DNA of 63,719 bases from Oscillospiraceae bacterium (GCA_015065935.1 SVPI01000007.1:1-63719); one strand, 5' to 3'. Positions 1 through 7,874 are shown, numbered from the stretch's first letter. The notes: generated by a model from the letters alone, not told the origin. Made by a program: numbers and translations.

Positions 1-1
1 G

Positions 2-244
2 GGTGATTATCCTGCCACAATAATGGTAAATGGAACTAATTATTATTCTACCGATAACGCTATACCCGTTGAAGTAGATGAGAGTGTTATTCAGTACACC
101 ACCTCATATGCAGAAAACGGCATCCCGCAAAAAGATGGCGAGGCAAATTTCAACCGAGATTTGGGAACCCCTTATGCCGTTATTGAAGGTAATCGAGTAG
201 TTGTATTTATTGATAACGAGTGGATCGAGTTTAAGGCAAAGTAA
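2..244 (+). CDS. C-terminal fragment of a BlaR1/M56-associated protein (5' end outside window)
   Basis: The frame is open from base 2 and ends at 244, so the gene begins outside the window; the ATG at 23 is probably internal. The visible tail resembles the C-terminal segment that follows M56 (BlaR1-type) peptidases in many Clostridia: a GDYPATIMVNG-like start, an aspartate- and asparagine-rich middle and an IDNEWIEF ending. It is probably exported or membrane-anchored, but no catalytic motif is present in the fragment. The next gene is also BlaR1-like and starts 70 bp downstream with its own ribosome binding site. Family assignment is from memory of such tails and is only moderately certain. 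Confidence 0.5.
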   Translation, partial: GDYPATIMVNGTNYYSTDNAIPVEVDESVIQYTTSYAENGIPQKDGEANFNRDLGTPYAVIEGNRVVVFIDNEWIEFKAK

Positions 245-313
245 CAATAATTCCAATTTTAACAATGAAAATAGGTTTGTGATACATTATGGTTTGTAGG
301 GGGGAATCTTTTT

Positions 314-1177
314 ATGAAAAAGAAAAAGTGGATTATATTAGCTATAATAGTAGCAATGGTTTTATATACGGTTGTTTCATACTTCCGCATTCATCGCAAA
401 GTAAGAGAAGCCGTACCGTATCAAGAGAATATTTGGTTGTGCGACCATATTGACACACCTTTTATTCTTGGAGTGGTACGTCCTCGTATTTACCTGCCTT
501 CTAATATGAACGAGCAAGATATTGAATATGTCATTGCACACGAAAAGGCTCACCTTAAAAGACACGACCATTGGTGGAAACCTCTTGGTTTTCTCCTTCT
601 AACTGTATATTGGTTTAATCCTATTCTTTGGATCGCCTACATTCTGCTTTGCAAAGATATTGAGCTTGCTTGCGATGAGAAAGTAATCAAAGATATGGGA
701 ACTGAAATCAAGAAGCCTTATTCAGAAGCGTTAATAAATTGCAGCGTTCCTCGCAAAATGATTTCAGCCTGCCCCCTCGCCTTTGGCGAAGTTGGAGTGA
801 AAGGAAGGGTTAAGTCTGTGTTAAATTATAAAAAACCTGCCTTTTGGATTATTGTTGTGGCGGTTGTTGCAAGTATTGTCGTTGCAGTATGTTTTCTAAC
901 AAATCCAAAGCAAGATATAGAACTTGGAATTTCTTCACAGAAAAGCGGTTCAGATCTAAACGGTGTATCGCTTGAAATCGTGGATGCTGATTTATCTGCA
1001 CCTGATCCATACATTATAGTTGATTGGAAAGGCAGTGCTTACGGCTTCATCCCAACTGGCCTTTTCGTGGTTTACAAGGATAGGATAATAATAAACTCCG
1101 TTTTTCTCGGCCGCCTCGCAGTCGCCAAGGGCATCGCCAATCATAAGAACATTCTCTGCTTTATATCCCAGTTTTAG
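314..1177 (+). pseudogene. BlaR1-like M56 metallopeptidase, truncated at both ends
   Basis: This is a membrane zinc protease of the BlaR1/MecR1 type, a family that senses beta-lactams or cell-wall stress and cleaves a BlaI-type repressor. A first membrane helix spans about residues 6-23. The zinc site HEKAH is at 76-80, followed by ELACDE at 117-122, a membrane pair at about 90-112 and another helix at about 174-195. Full-length members have three more N-terminal helices, missing here, although an AGGGGGGAA ribosome binding site precedes the ATG. The C-terminal sensor domain begins (VSLEIVDADLSAPDPYIIV) but stops near base 1030. The last ~50 residues are the antisense of the HAD gene and are not real protein. 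No BlaI gene is visible. Confidence 0.65.
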
Positions 1178-1801
1178 CATTGCGGCAATGCAGGCCGCTT
1201 TGGAGCCGATATCCTGGGCTAAAACAACGTCAGTAAGCTCTAAAAGGCCGAACTTGCCCCACTCCTCCTCAACGGCATCACGATTAGCCGAGGAAACCAT
1301 TGCAACATCGGCAAACTCGTGTGCCGCGGCAAGGCCTTCTTTAGCGCCTTCAAAGGGAATTTTAAGGCTTTCATCCAGCTCCACAATAGCGGCGTTTACC
1401 GCCTTTGACCAGGAAAGTGCCTTTGTTAAAATAAGCCTTGCATCCTCATCAGCCGCCTCATTTGCAGCCTTTAAAACACCATCGTTACTAAGAGCAGGTG
1501 CGGTATCAGCCCAATGGACCAGGGCATCAACACCCTTAATTTTAACATACTTGCCGTCAATTTCCTTTAGTGCCGTAGCCAGCCCCTTAAAGCGGTTGAT
1601 TCCGCGGGTCAGGGAAAAAAGGTTAATCTCGTTCCATCGGGCGAGAATTTCCGCCTCCCAAGCCTCAAGGCCCCATTCCCTAACCATACAAGGACCAAAG
1701 CAGTTAAAATGCTTGCAGTTCATTGTGTCCATAACGCAGCCGTCGGAATCAACGCAAATAAGATAGTCGTGTTTTTTGTTAAAAGAATCAAAAATAGACA
1801 T
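992..1801 (-). CDS. HAD-superfamily hydrolase, C-terminally truncated
   Basis: A 269-aa HAD-fold phosphatase of unknown substrate. Motif I is CVDSDGCVMDTM near residues 17-28 (nucleophile Asp), motif II the serine in MVSSANRDA, and motif III/IV the MIGDALGDCEAAEKNG stretch near 235, which binds magnesium. It lies 12 bp downstream of the GH3 gene in the same operon, so a sugar-phosphate substrate is plausible but unproven. The start ATG follows a GCGGAGCG site. True sequence seems to end at about residue 259; the final INYNVWIRCR comes from DNA beyond the junction at 1025. Relatives I recall continue 20-30 residues further. The catalytic core is complete, so the enzyme may still work. Confidence 0.8.
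   Translation of the reverse strand: MSIFDSFNKKHDYLICVDSDGCVMDTMNCKHFNCFGPCMVREWGLEAWEAEILARWNEINLFSLTRGINRFKGLATALKEIDGKYVKIKGVDALVHWADTAPALSNDGVLKAANEAADEDARLILTKALSWSKAVNAAIVELDESLKIPFEGAKEGLAAAHEFADVAMVSSANRDAVEEEWGKFGLLELTDVVLAQDIGSKAACIAAMLKLGYKAENVLMIGDALGDCEAAEKNGVYYYPILVNHEKASWDEAVSTAFPINYNVWIRCR
1025..1030. other. Junction between BlaR1-like gene and HAD gene
   Basis: Two convergent genes run into each other here. BlaR1-like homology on the plus strand ends at Asp-Trp-Lys, and HAD homology on the minus strand ends at Phe-Pro. Both are encoded by the same six bases TGGAAA. The HAD protein then has ten residues of random-looking sequence before its stop at 992. This is either a microhomology-mediated deletion or an assembly misjoin. 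Confidence 0.5.
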
Positions 1802-1813
1802 ATTTTCGCTCCG

Positions 1814-3589
1814 CTACATTCTTGTGTCAAACATTCCGCAATAGGAATCAATGGGGTCGGTTCCCTTAAAGGCATCGGGACCGGAAACGAGGGCCTCAAC
1901 CAAGGCATCCATTGTGTCATCGTTAGAATCATAAGCGTTAATGTAGGTGCGAAGCATGGGAGCATCGGCCAGCATTGTGGGCTTGTTAACCGAAATACCC
2001 ACAACAGGAAGCTCGTGAACATACCAAGGGATTTCTCCGCCGCCCTTACTAAGACCAAATGAGGGGTGACCGTTCATAACATCGAAAAGGGAGATAACCA
2101 AGTCGTTTTCGGCGGTAAAATCAGCAATGGCGTGCTTGCCCGCAAAATACATATTAAGGCTGGGCTTCTCCCCTGCCGCCATCATCTGCTGAATTTTCTC
2201 AAGAGGGCTTACATAAATATGAGCATCAAAGCCCTTTTCCATAAGGCGGTCGCGCAGTTTTTCGGCAGGTGTCTTTTTATTAGCACCGCCGCCCATTGCC
2301 ATTGCGGCGAGCGCCATTAAGGGGTTGGGCGCGCCCTTAATATGAACAATCATAATACGCTTTGTTTTGTTGGGGTCAAGGGGTAAAACACCCTCATCCT
2401 TATATTTAACAAGGGTAAGGCAGTCCTTAGAAATTGCAGGAGCAACCTCCTTAAACTCGGGGTTTTGGAGCGCTGCAGTTAGTTCCTCATCGGTAGCCAG
2501 CAGTTCATCGGCTGATTTTTTATGCATTCCCTTTGCGGCCTTTAAGCCGAGAATTCTGGTTAATGCCTCAACCATTCTTTCTTCGCTTATAACGCCGTTT
2601 TTATAGGCATCAAGCATAAAGCCGAAATCTTCCTCGGGGTCGTTAAAGAAAAGGAACATATCACAGCCTGCGTTAATTGCGGCGGGAAGCATATCCTTTC
2701 TCTTCATTCGGTTGGTCATACCAACCATATGGGAAGCATCGGTAACAACCATTCCGTTAAAGCCAAGCTCATCACGCAAAAGACCTGTCATAATCTCCTT
2801 ACAAAGGGTTGCAGGCATAATGGTGTCGGCGTTTATATCGGCATCAATTTCGCTCATAAATTCAGGCATCAAAATATGACCGCCCATAATGGCGTCAAGT
2901 CCGTTTTCAATAAGGGTCTTGTAAACATAACCATAGGTTTCCATCCACTTATCGTGGGTGAAATGGTTAACGTTATTTGAAATATGAGCATCGCGATAGT
3001 CCTGACCGTTGCCGGGGAAATGCTTTGCACAACAGAAAACTCCATCGGTTTCGTGGAGGCCTTCCATAAAGGCTTTACCCATTTTTGCAACCAATTTGGG
3101 GTTATTGTCGTATGCGCGGGAGAGAACCTCCTCACACTCGTGGTTATAGGTTATATCAACAACGGGGGCAAATGCCATATTACAGCCGGTTGCCTTAATC
3201 TGCTTGCCCGAAATGCTACCCATTGCCTTAGCATAGTCGGTTTTGCCTGTTGCGCCTATTTTAATCTGGCTTGAAACAAAGGTGCCGTCACTACAAACAC
3301 CGTTTCCGCCCTGCTCAGGGTTGCAGGCGATAAAAACAGGAACCTTGGCATATTTTTGAAGTATTCTGTTCTGATTTAACACCATTTGACCGGGCATACC
3401 GTTATAACGGCAACCGCCCAAATGATATTTTTCCATAAGTTCTTTAAGGTAATCCTCGCTAATGCCTGCGGTAAGCTGCCAGAAAAGCTGGCCTACCTTT
3501 TCCTCAGCGGTCATTCCTGCGATAGTGTTCTCCACCCAAGCAATATCGGAATCGGAGAGATTATAAGGCTTTGCTTTTAAGTTTACCAT
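1814..3589 (-). CDS. Glycoside hydrolase family 3 (beta-N-acetylhexosaminidase-like)
   Basis: A 591-aa GH3 enzyme with no signal peptide, so probably cytoplasmic. The NagZ-type loop KHFPGNG (189-195) is followed by Asp200 and His202, the acid/base dyad of GH3 N-acetylglucosaminidases. The nucleophile is Asp284 in MVVTDASHMVG. A second alpha/beta domain follows after about residue 380, with a Gly/Ala-rich loop near 430. These features point to removal of terminal beta-linked GlcNAc or glucose; which of the two cannot be read from sequence. It sits between malic enzyme (21 bp upstream) and the HAD hydrolase, all on one strand behind the promoter near 4825-4853. An AAGGGA site precedes the ATG. 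Confidence 0.87.
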   Translation of the reverse strand: MVNLKAKPYNLSDSDIAWVENTIAGMTAEEKVGQLFWQLTAGISEDYLKELMEKYHLGGCRYNGMPGQMVLNQNRILQKYAKVPVFIACNPEQGGNGVCSDGTFVSSQIKIGATGKTDYAKAMGSISGKQIKATGCNMAFAPVVDITYNHECEEVLSRAYDNNPKLVAKMGKAFMEGLHETDGVFCCAKHFPGNGQDYRDAHISNNVNHFTHDKWMETYGYVYKTLIENGLDAIMGGHILMPEFMSEIDADINADTIMPATLCKEIMTGLLRDELGFNGMVVTDASHMVGMTNRMKRKDMLPAAINAGCDMFLFFNDPEEDFGFMLDAYKNGVISEERMVEALTRILGLKAAKGMHKKSADELLATDEELTAALQNPEFKEVAPAISKDCLTLVKYKDEGVLPLDPNKTKRIMIVHIKGAPNPLMALAAMAMGGGANKKTPAEKLRDRLMEKGFDAHIYVSPLEKIQQMMAAGEKPSLNMYFAGKHAIADFTAENDLVISLFDVMNGHPSFGLSKGGGEIPWYVHELPVVGISVNKPTMLADAPMLRTYINAYDSNDDTMDALVEALVSGPDAFKGTDPIDSYCGMFDTRM

Positions 3590-3610
3590 TTTTCTTTTTC
3601 CCTTCTTTAT

Positions 3611-4783
3611 TTATTTTCTTGCTACGCCGCTTTTAATTGCGGCCTTGGCCACCGCCTTTGCCACTGCAGGCGCAATGCGTTTGTCAAATGCTTTTGGAAG
3701 GATATATTCAGGCGAAAGCTCGCTATCTGAAACTAAATTTGCAATGGCATAGGATGCCGCCATTTTCATATCATCGTTAATATCACTGGCTCTAACATCA
3801 AGAGCACCGCGGAAGATACCGGGAAAAGCAAGCACATTGTTTATCTGATTAGGAAAATCAGACCTACCTGTACCTATAATGTAGGCGCCGCCTTCCTTTG
3901 CCTCATCAGGCATAATTTCAGGAACAGGGTTTGCCATTGGGAAAACAATGGATTTTTCAGCCATTGTAGAAACCATTTGTGCCGTTACCATTTTAGGCGC
4001 CGAAACGCCGATAAACACATCGGCTCCCCTAATAACATCGGCAAGGGTTCCTGTTTCGCTATTTGGATTAGTAATTTCGGCAAGTGCCTTATGGGCATCG
4101 CTTAAATTCGCCATTCCCTTTGCAATGGCGCCGAATTTATCGCACATTATAAGATTTTTAACGCCCAGCTTTAATAGGTGCTCGCCAATGGCGGTGCCTG
4201 CTGCGCCTGCGCCGTTGATAACACATTTGATTTTGCCGATATCCTTATTTACGCATTTAAGGGCATTAAGCATTGCCGCTGCAACAACAATGGCGGTGCC
4301 GTGCTGGTCATCGTGAAAAATGGGGATATCACAACGCTCCTTTAACTTTCTTTCAATTTCAAAGCAGCGAGGAGCCGAAATATCCTCAAGATTTATGCCA
4401 CCGAAGGAACCCGAAATGTTATAAATTGTATCAACAATTTCATCAACATCGTTTGAGCGAATGCAAAGCGGAAATGCATCAACCCCTGCAAACTCCTTAA
4501 ATAAAACACATTTGCCCTCCATAACAGGCATTCCGGCCTCCGGGCCAATGTTTCCAAGGCCTAAAACTGCAGAGCCATCGGTTATAACGCCAATAAGATT
4601 CCAGCGGCGGGTAAGTTCAAAGGATTTGTTATAATCCTTTTCAATTTCAAGGCAAGGCTGCGCAACACCAGGGGTATATGCCACCGATAAATCATCACTA
4701 TTTTCAACCTTTGTCCTGGAGACAACCTCGATTTTGCCCTGCCACTGATAATGCTTATTTAATGCTTTTTCCTTAATATCCAC
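3611..4783 (-). CDS. NAD(P)-dependent malic enzyme (oxaloacetate-decarboxylating)
   Basis: It converts malate to pyruvate and CO2 while reducing NAD(P)+. At 390 aa it is the short bacterial form, without the phosphotransacetylase-like domain. Landmarks are VAYTPGVAQPCLEI (about 34-47), GDGSAVLGLGNIGP-type residues near 70-82, the metal-binding HDDQHGTAIV near 155, and the Rossmann motif GAGAAGTA near 190. The start is GTG at 4783 behind AAAGGCGG. It is the first gene of a three-gene unit with GH3 and HAD, and a palindrome overlaps its -35 box, so expression is probably repressor-controlled. The gene pairing is unusual, as malic enzyme is more often alone or beside fumarase. Confidence 0.93.
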   Translation of the reverse strand: MDIKEKALNKHYQWQGKIEVVSRTKVENSDDLSVAYTPGVAQPCLEIEKDYNKSFELTRRWNLIGVITDGSAVLGLGNIGPEAGMPVMEGKCVLFKEFAGVDAFPLCIRSNDVDEIVDTIYNISGSFGGINLEDISAPRCFEIERKLKERCDIPIFHDDQHGTAIVVAAAMLNALKCVNKDIGKIKCVINGAGAAGTAIGEHLLKLGVKNLIMCDKFGAIAKGMANLSDAHKALAEITNPNSETGTLADVIRGADVFIGVSAPKMVTAQMVSTMAEKSIVFPMANPVPEIMPDEAKEGGAYIIGTGRSDFPNQINNVLAFPGIFRGALDVRASDINDDMKMAASYAIANLVSDSELSPEYILPKAFDKRIAPAVAKAVAKAAIKSGVARK

Positions 4784-4824
4784 TTTTACGCCGCCTTTAT
4801 ATAAGGACTTTTTTGTATATATTT

Positions 4825-4853
4825 ATTGTAACATAAAAATTTGCACTGTGCAA
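4825..4853 (-). promoter_or_regulatory. Promoter and palindromic operator for the malic enzyme operon
   Basis: On the minus strand TTGCAC (4848-4853), 17 bp and TACAAT (4825-4830) form a good sigma-A promoter. The perfect odd palindrome TTGCACTGTGCAA (4841-4853) covers the -35 box, as expected for a repressor operator. The protein that binds it is unknown. Confidence 0.7.
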
Positions 4854-4982
4854 TATCAATTAAACCTTTATGATTATCTAAATTTACACATACCATAGTG
4901 ATTTTATCTTTTACCAATTTTTTGCAGAAGGTTTACATTTTTTCCAATTTTAATATTATAGACTTTTATATTTAAAGGGTAT

Positions 4983-4995
4983 GTGATATAATCAC
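4983..4995 (+). promoter_or_regulatory. Extended -10 promoter with overlapping palindrome for the fucosidase gene
   Basis: TGATATAAT at 4984-4992 is an extended -10 element (TGnTATAAT); no good -35 is present at 17 bp. The same bases form the palindrome GTGATATAATCAC (4983-4995), a candidate operator. The remaining DNA of the 275-bp gap is AT-rich with no other feature. Confidence 0.5.
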
Positions 4996-5058
4996 ATTGA
5001 AAGTGGTTTATGATAGATTTTTTCATTACCATTACCATAAAAAGCAGGAGCAATTAAA

Positions 5059-6273
5059 ATGATTAATATTAAAAAAGAACAGCTTGAATTTTTAAACTGG
5101 GAGTTTGGTGTATTTTTCCATTTTGGCATTCGCACCTTTAATGAAGGACACAGAGACTGGGATATGAACCATATGGAGCTTTCAACCTTTAATCCTACTG
5201 AGCTTGACTGCGAGGAATGGATTAAAACCATAAAGGATGCGGGCGCTAAATATGCCGTTTTAGTTTGCAAGCATCACGATGGCTTTGCCAACTGGCCATC
5301 AGCCTATACCGAATATTCGGTTAAAAACACCCCCTTTAAAAACGGCAACGGCGATGTTGTAAGAGAGTTTGTTGATGCCTGCCGCAAATATGATATGAAG
5401 GTTGGTTTATACTACTCCCCTGCCCAGTTCGGCTCGGTTAATATGAACGGCAAGGAATATGATGATTATTTCATTAACCAAATCAGGGAACTACTTACTA
5501 ATTACGGTGAGATTTGTTACCTTTGGTTTGATGGCTGCGGCAGTGAAAACCACAACTACGATACTGAAAGGATTGTAGCCGCAATCAGAGAATGCCAGCC
5601 TAACATTCTCCTTTTTAATATGTGGGACCCCGACACCCGCTGGATAGGTAACGAGGCAGGTATTGCACACAGCCCAAATAAATCAGTTGTAAGTGCCTTG
5701 GATTTTTCTATTAACGATGATAAAAAGCGTGCTTTGGAGGAAAGCCTCTTTTTACCCGGTGAATGTGATTGCCGAATGAGGCTTGAAAACTGGTTCTACA
5801 GCGATTTTGATACCCACACCGTTAAAAGTCTTGATGAGCTTATGGGACTTTACTATTATTCAGTAGGTCGCGGCGCAAATCTTCTTATAAATATTGGCCC
5901 CGATAGGCGCGGTAAACTACCCGCTGAGGATAAGGAGGCAATTATTAAGTTTGGCGAAAGAATCCGCCAGGATTTTTCCAATTTCATTGATTCAAAGGTA
6001 ACTGCTGAGGATAAAAAGCTAATTCTTGAACATGATTTACAGCTTGTTAACCACGTTGTTTTGGAAGAAGAAATTTCCACCGATGAAATTGAAAGCTTTG
6101 AAATTTTCGCCTATCCCTACCCCTACGGTGCACCCATTTCGGTGTTCAGAGGCACAACCATAGGCCACAAGGCAATTTGTTTCTTCCCCGCTATTAGCAC
6201 ACAAAAACTTGAAATTGTTTTTGATAGGGCTAAAAAGGTTAATGCCGCCGCAAAATTTATTAAAATGTATTAA
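5059..6273 (+). CDS. Alpha-L-fucosidase, glycoside hydrolase family 29
   Basis: It removes alpha-linked L-fucose, for example from mucin or milk-type glycans, and at 404 aa with no signal peptide it should act inside the cell on imported sugars. The N-terminal barrel has the GH29 marks: WEFGVFFHFG (14-23), CKHHDGFANWPS (70-81) for substrate binding, and YLWFDGCGSE (154-163) with Asp158 as nucleophile. A small beta domain fills the last ~90 residues. It is monocistronic, preceded by GCAGGAGC and followed by a strong two-way terminator. No transporter or fucose catabolic gene lies beside it, although a fucose/arabinose isomerase-like gene is encoded at 54392-55837. Confidence 0.92.
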   Translation: MINIKKEQLEFLNWEFGVFFHFGIRTFNEGHRDWDMNHMELSTFNPTELDCEEWIKTIKDAGAKYAVLVCKHHDGFANWPSAYTEYSVKNTPFKNGNGDVVREFVDACRKYDMKVGLYYSPAQFGSVNMNGKEYDDYFINQIRELLTNYGEICYLWFDGCGSENHNYDTERIVAAIRECQPNILLFNMWDPDTRWIGNEAGIAHSPNKSVVSALDFSINDDKKRALEESLFLPGECDCRMRLENWFYSDFDTHTVKSLDELMGLYYYSVGRGANLLINIGPDRRGKLPAEDKEAIIKFGERIRQDFSNFIDSKVTAEDKKLILEHDLQLVNHVVLEEEISTDEIESFEIFAYPYPYGAPISVFRGTTIGHKAICFFPAISTQKLEIVFDRAKKVNAAAKFIKMY

Positions 6274-6309
6274 AAAAAATAAGGACAGGTCACCTGTCCT
6301 TATTTTTTA
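6272..6309. terminator. Two-way terminator between fucosidase and PHP genes
   Basis: The inverted repeat ATAAGGACAGGT/ACCTGTCCTTAT has A-runs on the left and T-runs on the right, so it serves the fucosidase gene on the plus strand and the PHP gene on the minus strand. Confidence 0.9.
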
Positions 6310-7077
6310 TAATCCTTTAATTTCAATGCTTTCAATTATTTTAAGGTTATACTTTTCTTTTAACACCTTAATCTTTTCAAGTGACTCGTTGTCACAAGCA
6401 CTCATTGCATCGTGAGCATCGAAGCCGATAATCATTGTAGCGCCCACCTGCCCTGCAATTTTATAAAATTTTTCGCTTGAATAGGTGCGGTTATCTCTAA
6501 TGCCTAAACAGTTAATTTCAAGGGGAATTTGAAGTTTCTTTGCGGCCTCGCAAAGCCTTGTCATTTCCCTTTCCCAGCGCTCATCATCGCCATTGTAATT
6601 TAAAATGTCGGGGTGGGCAACATATAAAAATTTACCTGTTTTCATACCCTCAATAATAAGGTCAACATATTCCGTTATGCTGTCCCCTGTATGACCGGGG
6701 CCTGCCGAGGAACGGCGACCGTCATTTTCTTTGCCTAAATAGTGCTCACCTAAAATGAGATACTCAGCCCCAGCGCTTTTTACAAACGCAAACATTTCAT
6801 CAAAATATTCGGGATAATATTCCATTTCAAAGCCTACGTGAAGCTCAATTTTATCCTTATATTTTTCCTTTAAAGCGTTAATAGTATCAACATATTCCTG
6901 TGCCTTTTCCTTTGGCACTCGCCAGCCCGTGTTATAGCCTGCTTCAAAAGGAATGGGTGCGTGGTCGGAAAAGCCCATAATCTGAACGCCGCAGGAAATG
7001 GCGCGCTCAATATATTCCTCCTCCGTGCCGCTGGCGTGATTACAGCGGTAGGTATGGGTGTGGTAATTGGTTAACAT
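6307..7077 (-). CDS. PHP-domain histidinol-phosphatase-like protein (HisJ family)
   Basis: A 256-aa PHP-fold phosphoesterase. The metal-binding start NYHTHTYRCNHASG (about 4-17), the GFSDHAP loop (36-42), HVGFEME (about 81-87), GEHYLG (about 110-115), AHPD near 155 and GFDAHD near 229 match the HisJ/HisK type, which dephosphorylates L-histidinol phosphate in histidine synthesis. No his genes are nearby, so the true substrate could differ. It has its own promoter (7110-7138) and shares the terminator with the fucosidase gene. Confidence 0.82.
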   Translation of the reverse strand: MLTNYHTHTYRCNHASGTEEEYIERAISCGVQIMGFSDHAPIPFEAGYNTGWRVPKEKAQEYVDTINALKEKYKDKIELHVGFEMEYYPEYFDEMFAFVKSAGAEYLILGEHYLGKENDGRRSSAGPGHTGDSITEYVDLIIEGMKTGKFLYVAHPDILNYNGDDERWEREMTRLCEAAKKLQIPLEINCLGIRDNRTYSSEKFYKIAGQVGATMIIGFDAHDAMSACDNESLEKIKVLKEKYNLKIIESIEIKGL

Positions 7078-7109
7078 TAAAATTCCTCCGTGGGGGTCGT
7101 ATTAACTAT

Positions 7110-7138
7110 ATTTTACCACACCTTAAAATCAGTAGCAA
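7110..7138 (-). promoter_or_regulatory. Promoter of the PHP gene
   Basis: Minus-strand TTGCTA (7133-7138), 17-bp spacer, TAAAAT (7110-7115), about 33 bp before the ATG. Confidence 0.75.
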
Positions 7139-7155
7139 TATATTTTTAAAAATAA

Positions 7156-7175
7156 AAGCCGCCTAATGGCGGCTT
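7156..7175 (-). terminator. Terminator of the 7182-7628 lipoprotein gene
   Basis: AAGCCGCC (7156-7163) pairs with GGCGGCTT (7168-7175) around a four-base loop, followed on the minus strand by TTATTTTT. Confidence 0.85.
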
Positions 7176-7181
7176 AACTTT

Positions 7182-7628
7182 TTAATAACAGCGACCGCAA
7201 GGACCAAATCCCTCGTTAATTGCTGTTTGTTTTGTAACCTGTCTCGGGTTTTTCATATTACTGCAAGATGATTTCGAATGATACTTTTTACCACCGTTTG
7301 TGGGCACCCATACTAGAGCATCTGTATTTGTAGGTTTGCTGGGGGTGGTTGTGACACTGCTTTGAGAATTTTTGCTAACTGTGCTCGAAGTGTTTTTACT
7401 GCTAGTGCTCTGTACCTTTGAACTAGTAACGCTTGTCTCACTGCTGATTGAGTTTTTGGAAGATTCTTCCACATTAGTATCCTCGGTATTAGAAGTTACT
7501 GTTTGTGTATAACTTTCCTCCGAAAAAGTGTGGGAAGAATCGGAATAATCCCCTTCATACCCGTCGAGACACGCGGTAAAGGAAAAAAGCATTACCACGG
7601 CCAAAAAGCACACTAAAATCTTTTTCAT
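7182..7628 (-). CDS. Small lipoprotein with Ser/Thr-rich linker and Cys/His tail
   Basis: The 148-aa protein starts at the ATG at 7628, behind GAGGAGGAAA. An in-frame ATG at 7715 lies inside a leader hairpin and lacks good spacing. A lipoprotein signal (MKKILVCFLAVVMLFSFTAC) puts it on the outer face of the membrane, anchored at Cys20. Residues ~25-110 are almost all Ser, Thr, Lys and Asn, a flexible linker. The last ~40 residues (VWVPTNGGKKYHSKSSCSNM through GPCGRCY) carry a pattern H-x3-C-x2-M then C-x2-C, a short domain I know from the ends of many exported clostridial proteins and nucleases. A metal-binding role is likely; the function is unknown. A long leader with a terminator-like hairpin precedes it. 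Confidence 0.8.
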   Translation of the reverse strand: MKKILVCFLAVVMLFSFTACLDGYEGDYSDSSHTFSEESYTQTVTSNTEDTNVEESSKNSISSETSVTSSKVQSTSSKNTSSTVSKNSQSSVTTTPSKPTNTDALVWVPTNGGKKYHSKSSCSNMKNPRQVTKQTAINEGFGPCGRCY

Positions 7629-7650
7629 TTGTTTTTCCTCCTCAAAAATA

Positions 7651-7787
7651 AAAAAGTGCATCCCATTAAGAGACGCACCGAAAAATGCATCCCTCAATGT
7701 TGCTACACATTTCACCTAATTAAAGGGGAGAGAATACACTTTTACCGATAGTATTCCCTTGTAATTAGGTATATTAAAATGTGTAGC
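7651..7787 (-). promoter_or_regulatory. 5' leader with long hairpin and attenuator-like terminator
   Basis: The transcript should start close to 7787. It opens with an 87-nt hairpin (arms 7751-7787 and 7701-7736). Then GGGATGCA (7686-7693) and GTGCATCCC on the plus strand (7656-7664) are near-identical direct repeats on either side of GTGCGTCTC (7670-7678 on the minus strand). The middle element can pair with the second copy (9 bp, two G-U) to form a terminator followed by TTTTTTATTTTT, or with the first copy (about 10 bp, three G-U) to form an antiterminator. The lipoprotein ribosome binding site follows directly. What signal it responds to is unknown. Confidence 0.55.
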
Positions 7788-7793
7788 ATAAGT

Positions 7794-7822
7794 ATTATAT
7801 CACATTTCTATTATTCTATCAA
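7794..7822 (-). promoter_or_regulatory. Promoter of the lipoprotein leader
   Basis: Minus-strand TTGATA (7817-7822), 17-bp spacer, TATAAT (7794-7799). The predicted start site coincides with the first base of the long leader hairpin. Confidence 0.85.
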
Positions 7823-7832
7823 TATGTTTTTT

Positions 7833-7867
7833 AAAAATCCCGACTGCTTAAAGCGGTCGGGATTTTA
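7833..7867 (-). terminator. Terminator after leuS
   Basis: AAATCCCGAC (7835-7844) pairs with GTCGGGATTT (7856-7865); a run of five T follows on the minus strand. It closes the long housekeeping operon. Confidence 0.88.
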
Positions 7868-7874
7868 GTTTGTT

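Noticed and set aside
1188-2062. Plus-strand ORFs of 192 and 117 aa
   Set aside because: Antisense shadows of the HAD and GH3 genes; composition and lack of ribosome binding sites do not support them.
7686-7715. In-frame upstream start of the lipoprotein at 7715
   Set aside because: It would remove the signal peptide from the N-terminus and translate through the attenuator; GAGGAGG before 7628 is clearly better.
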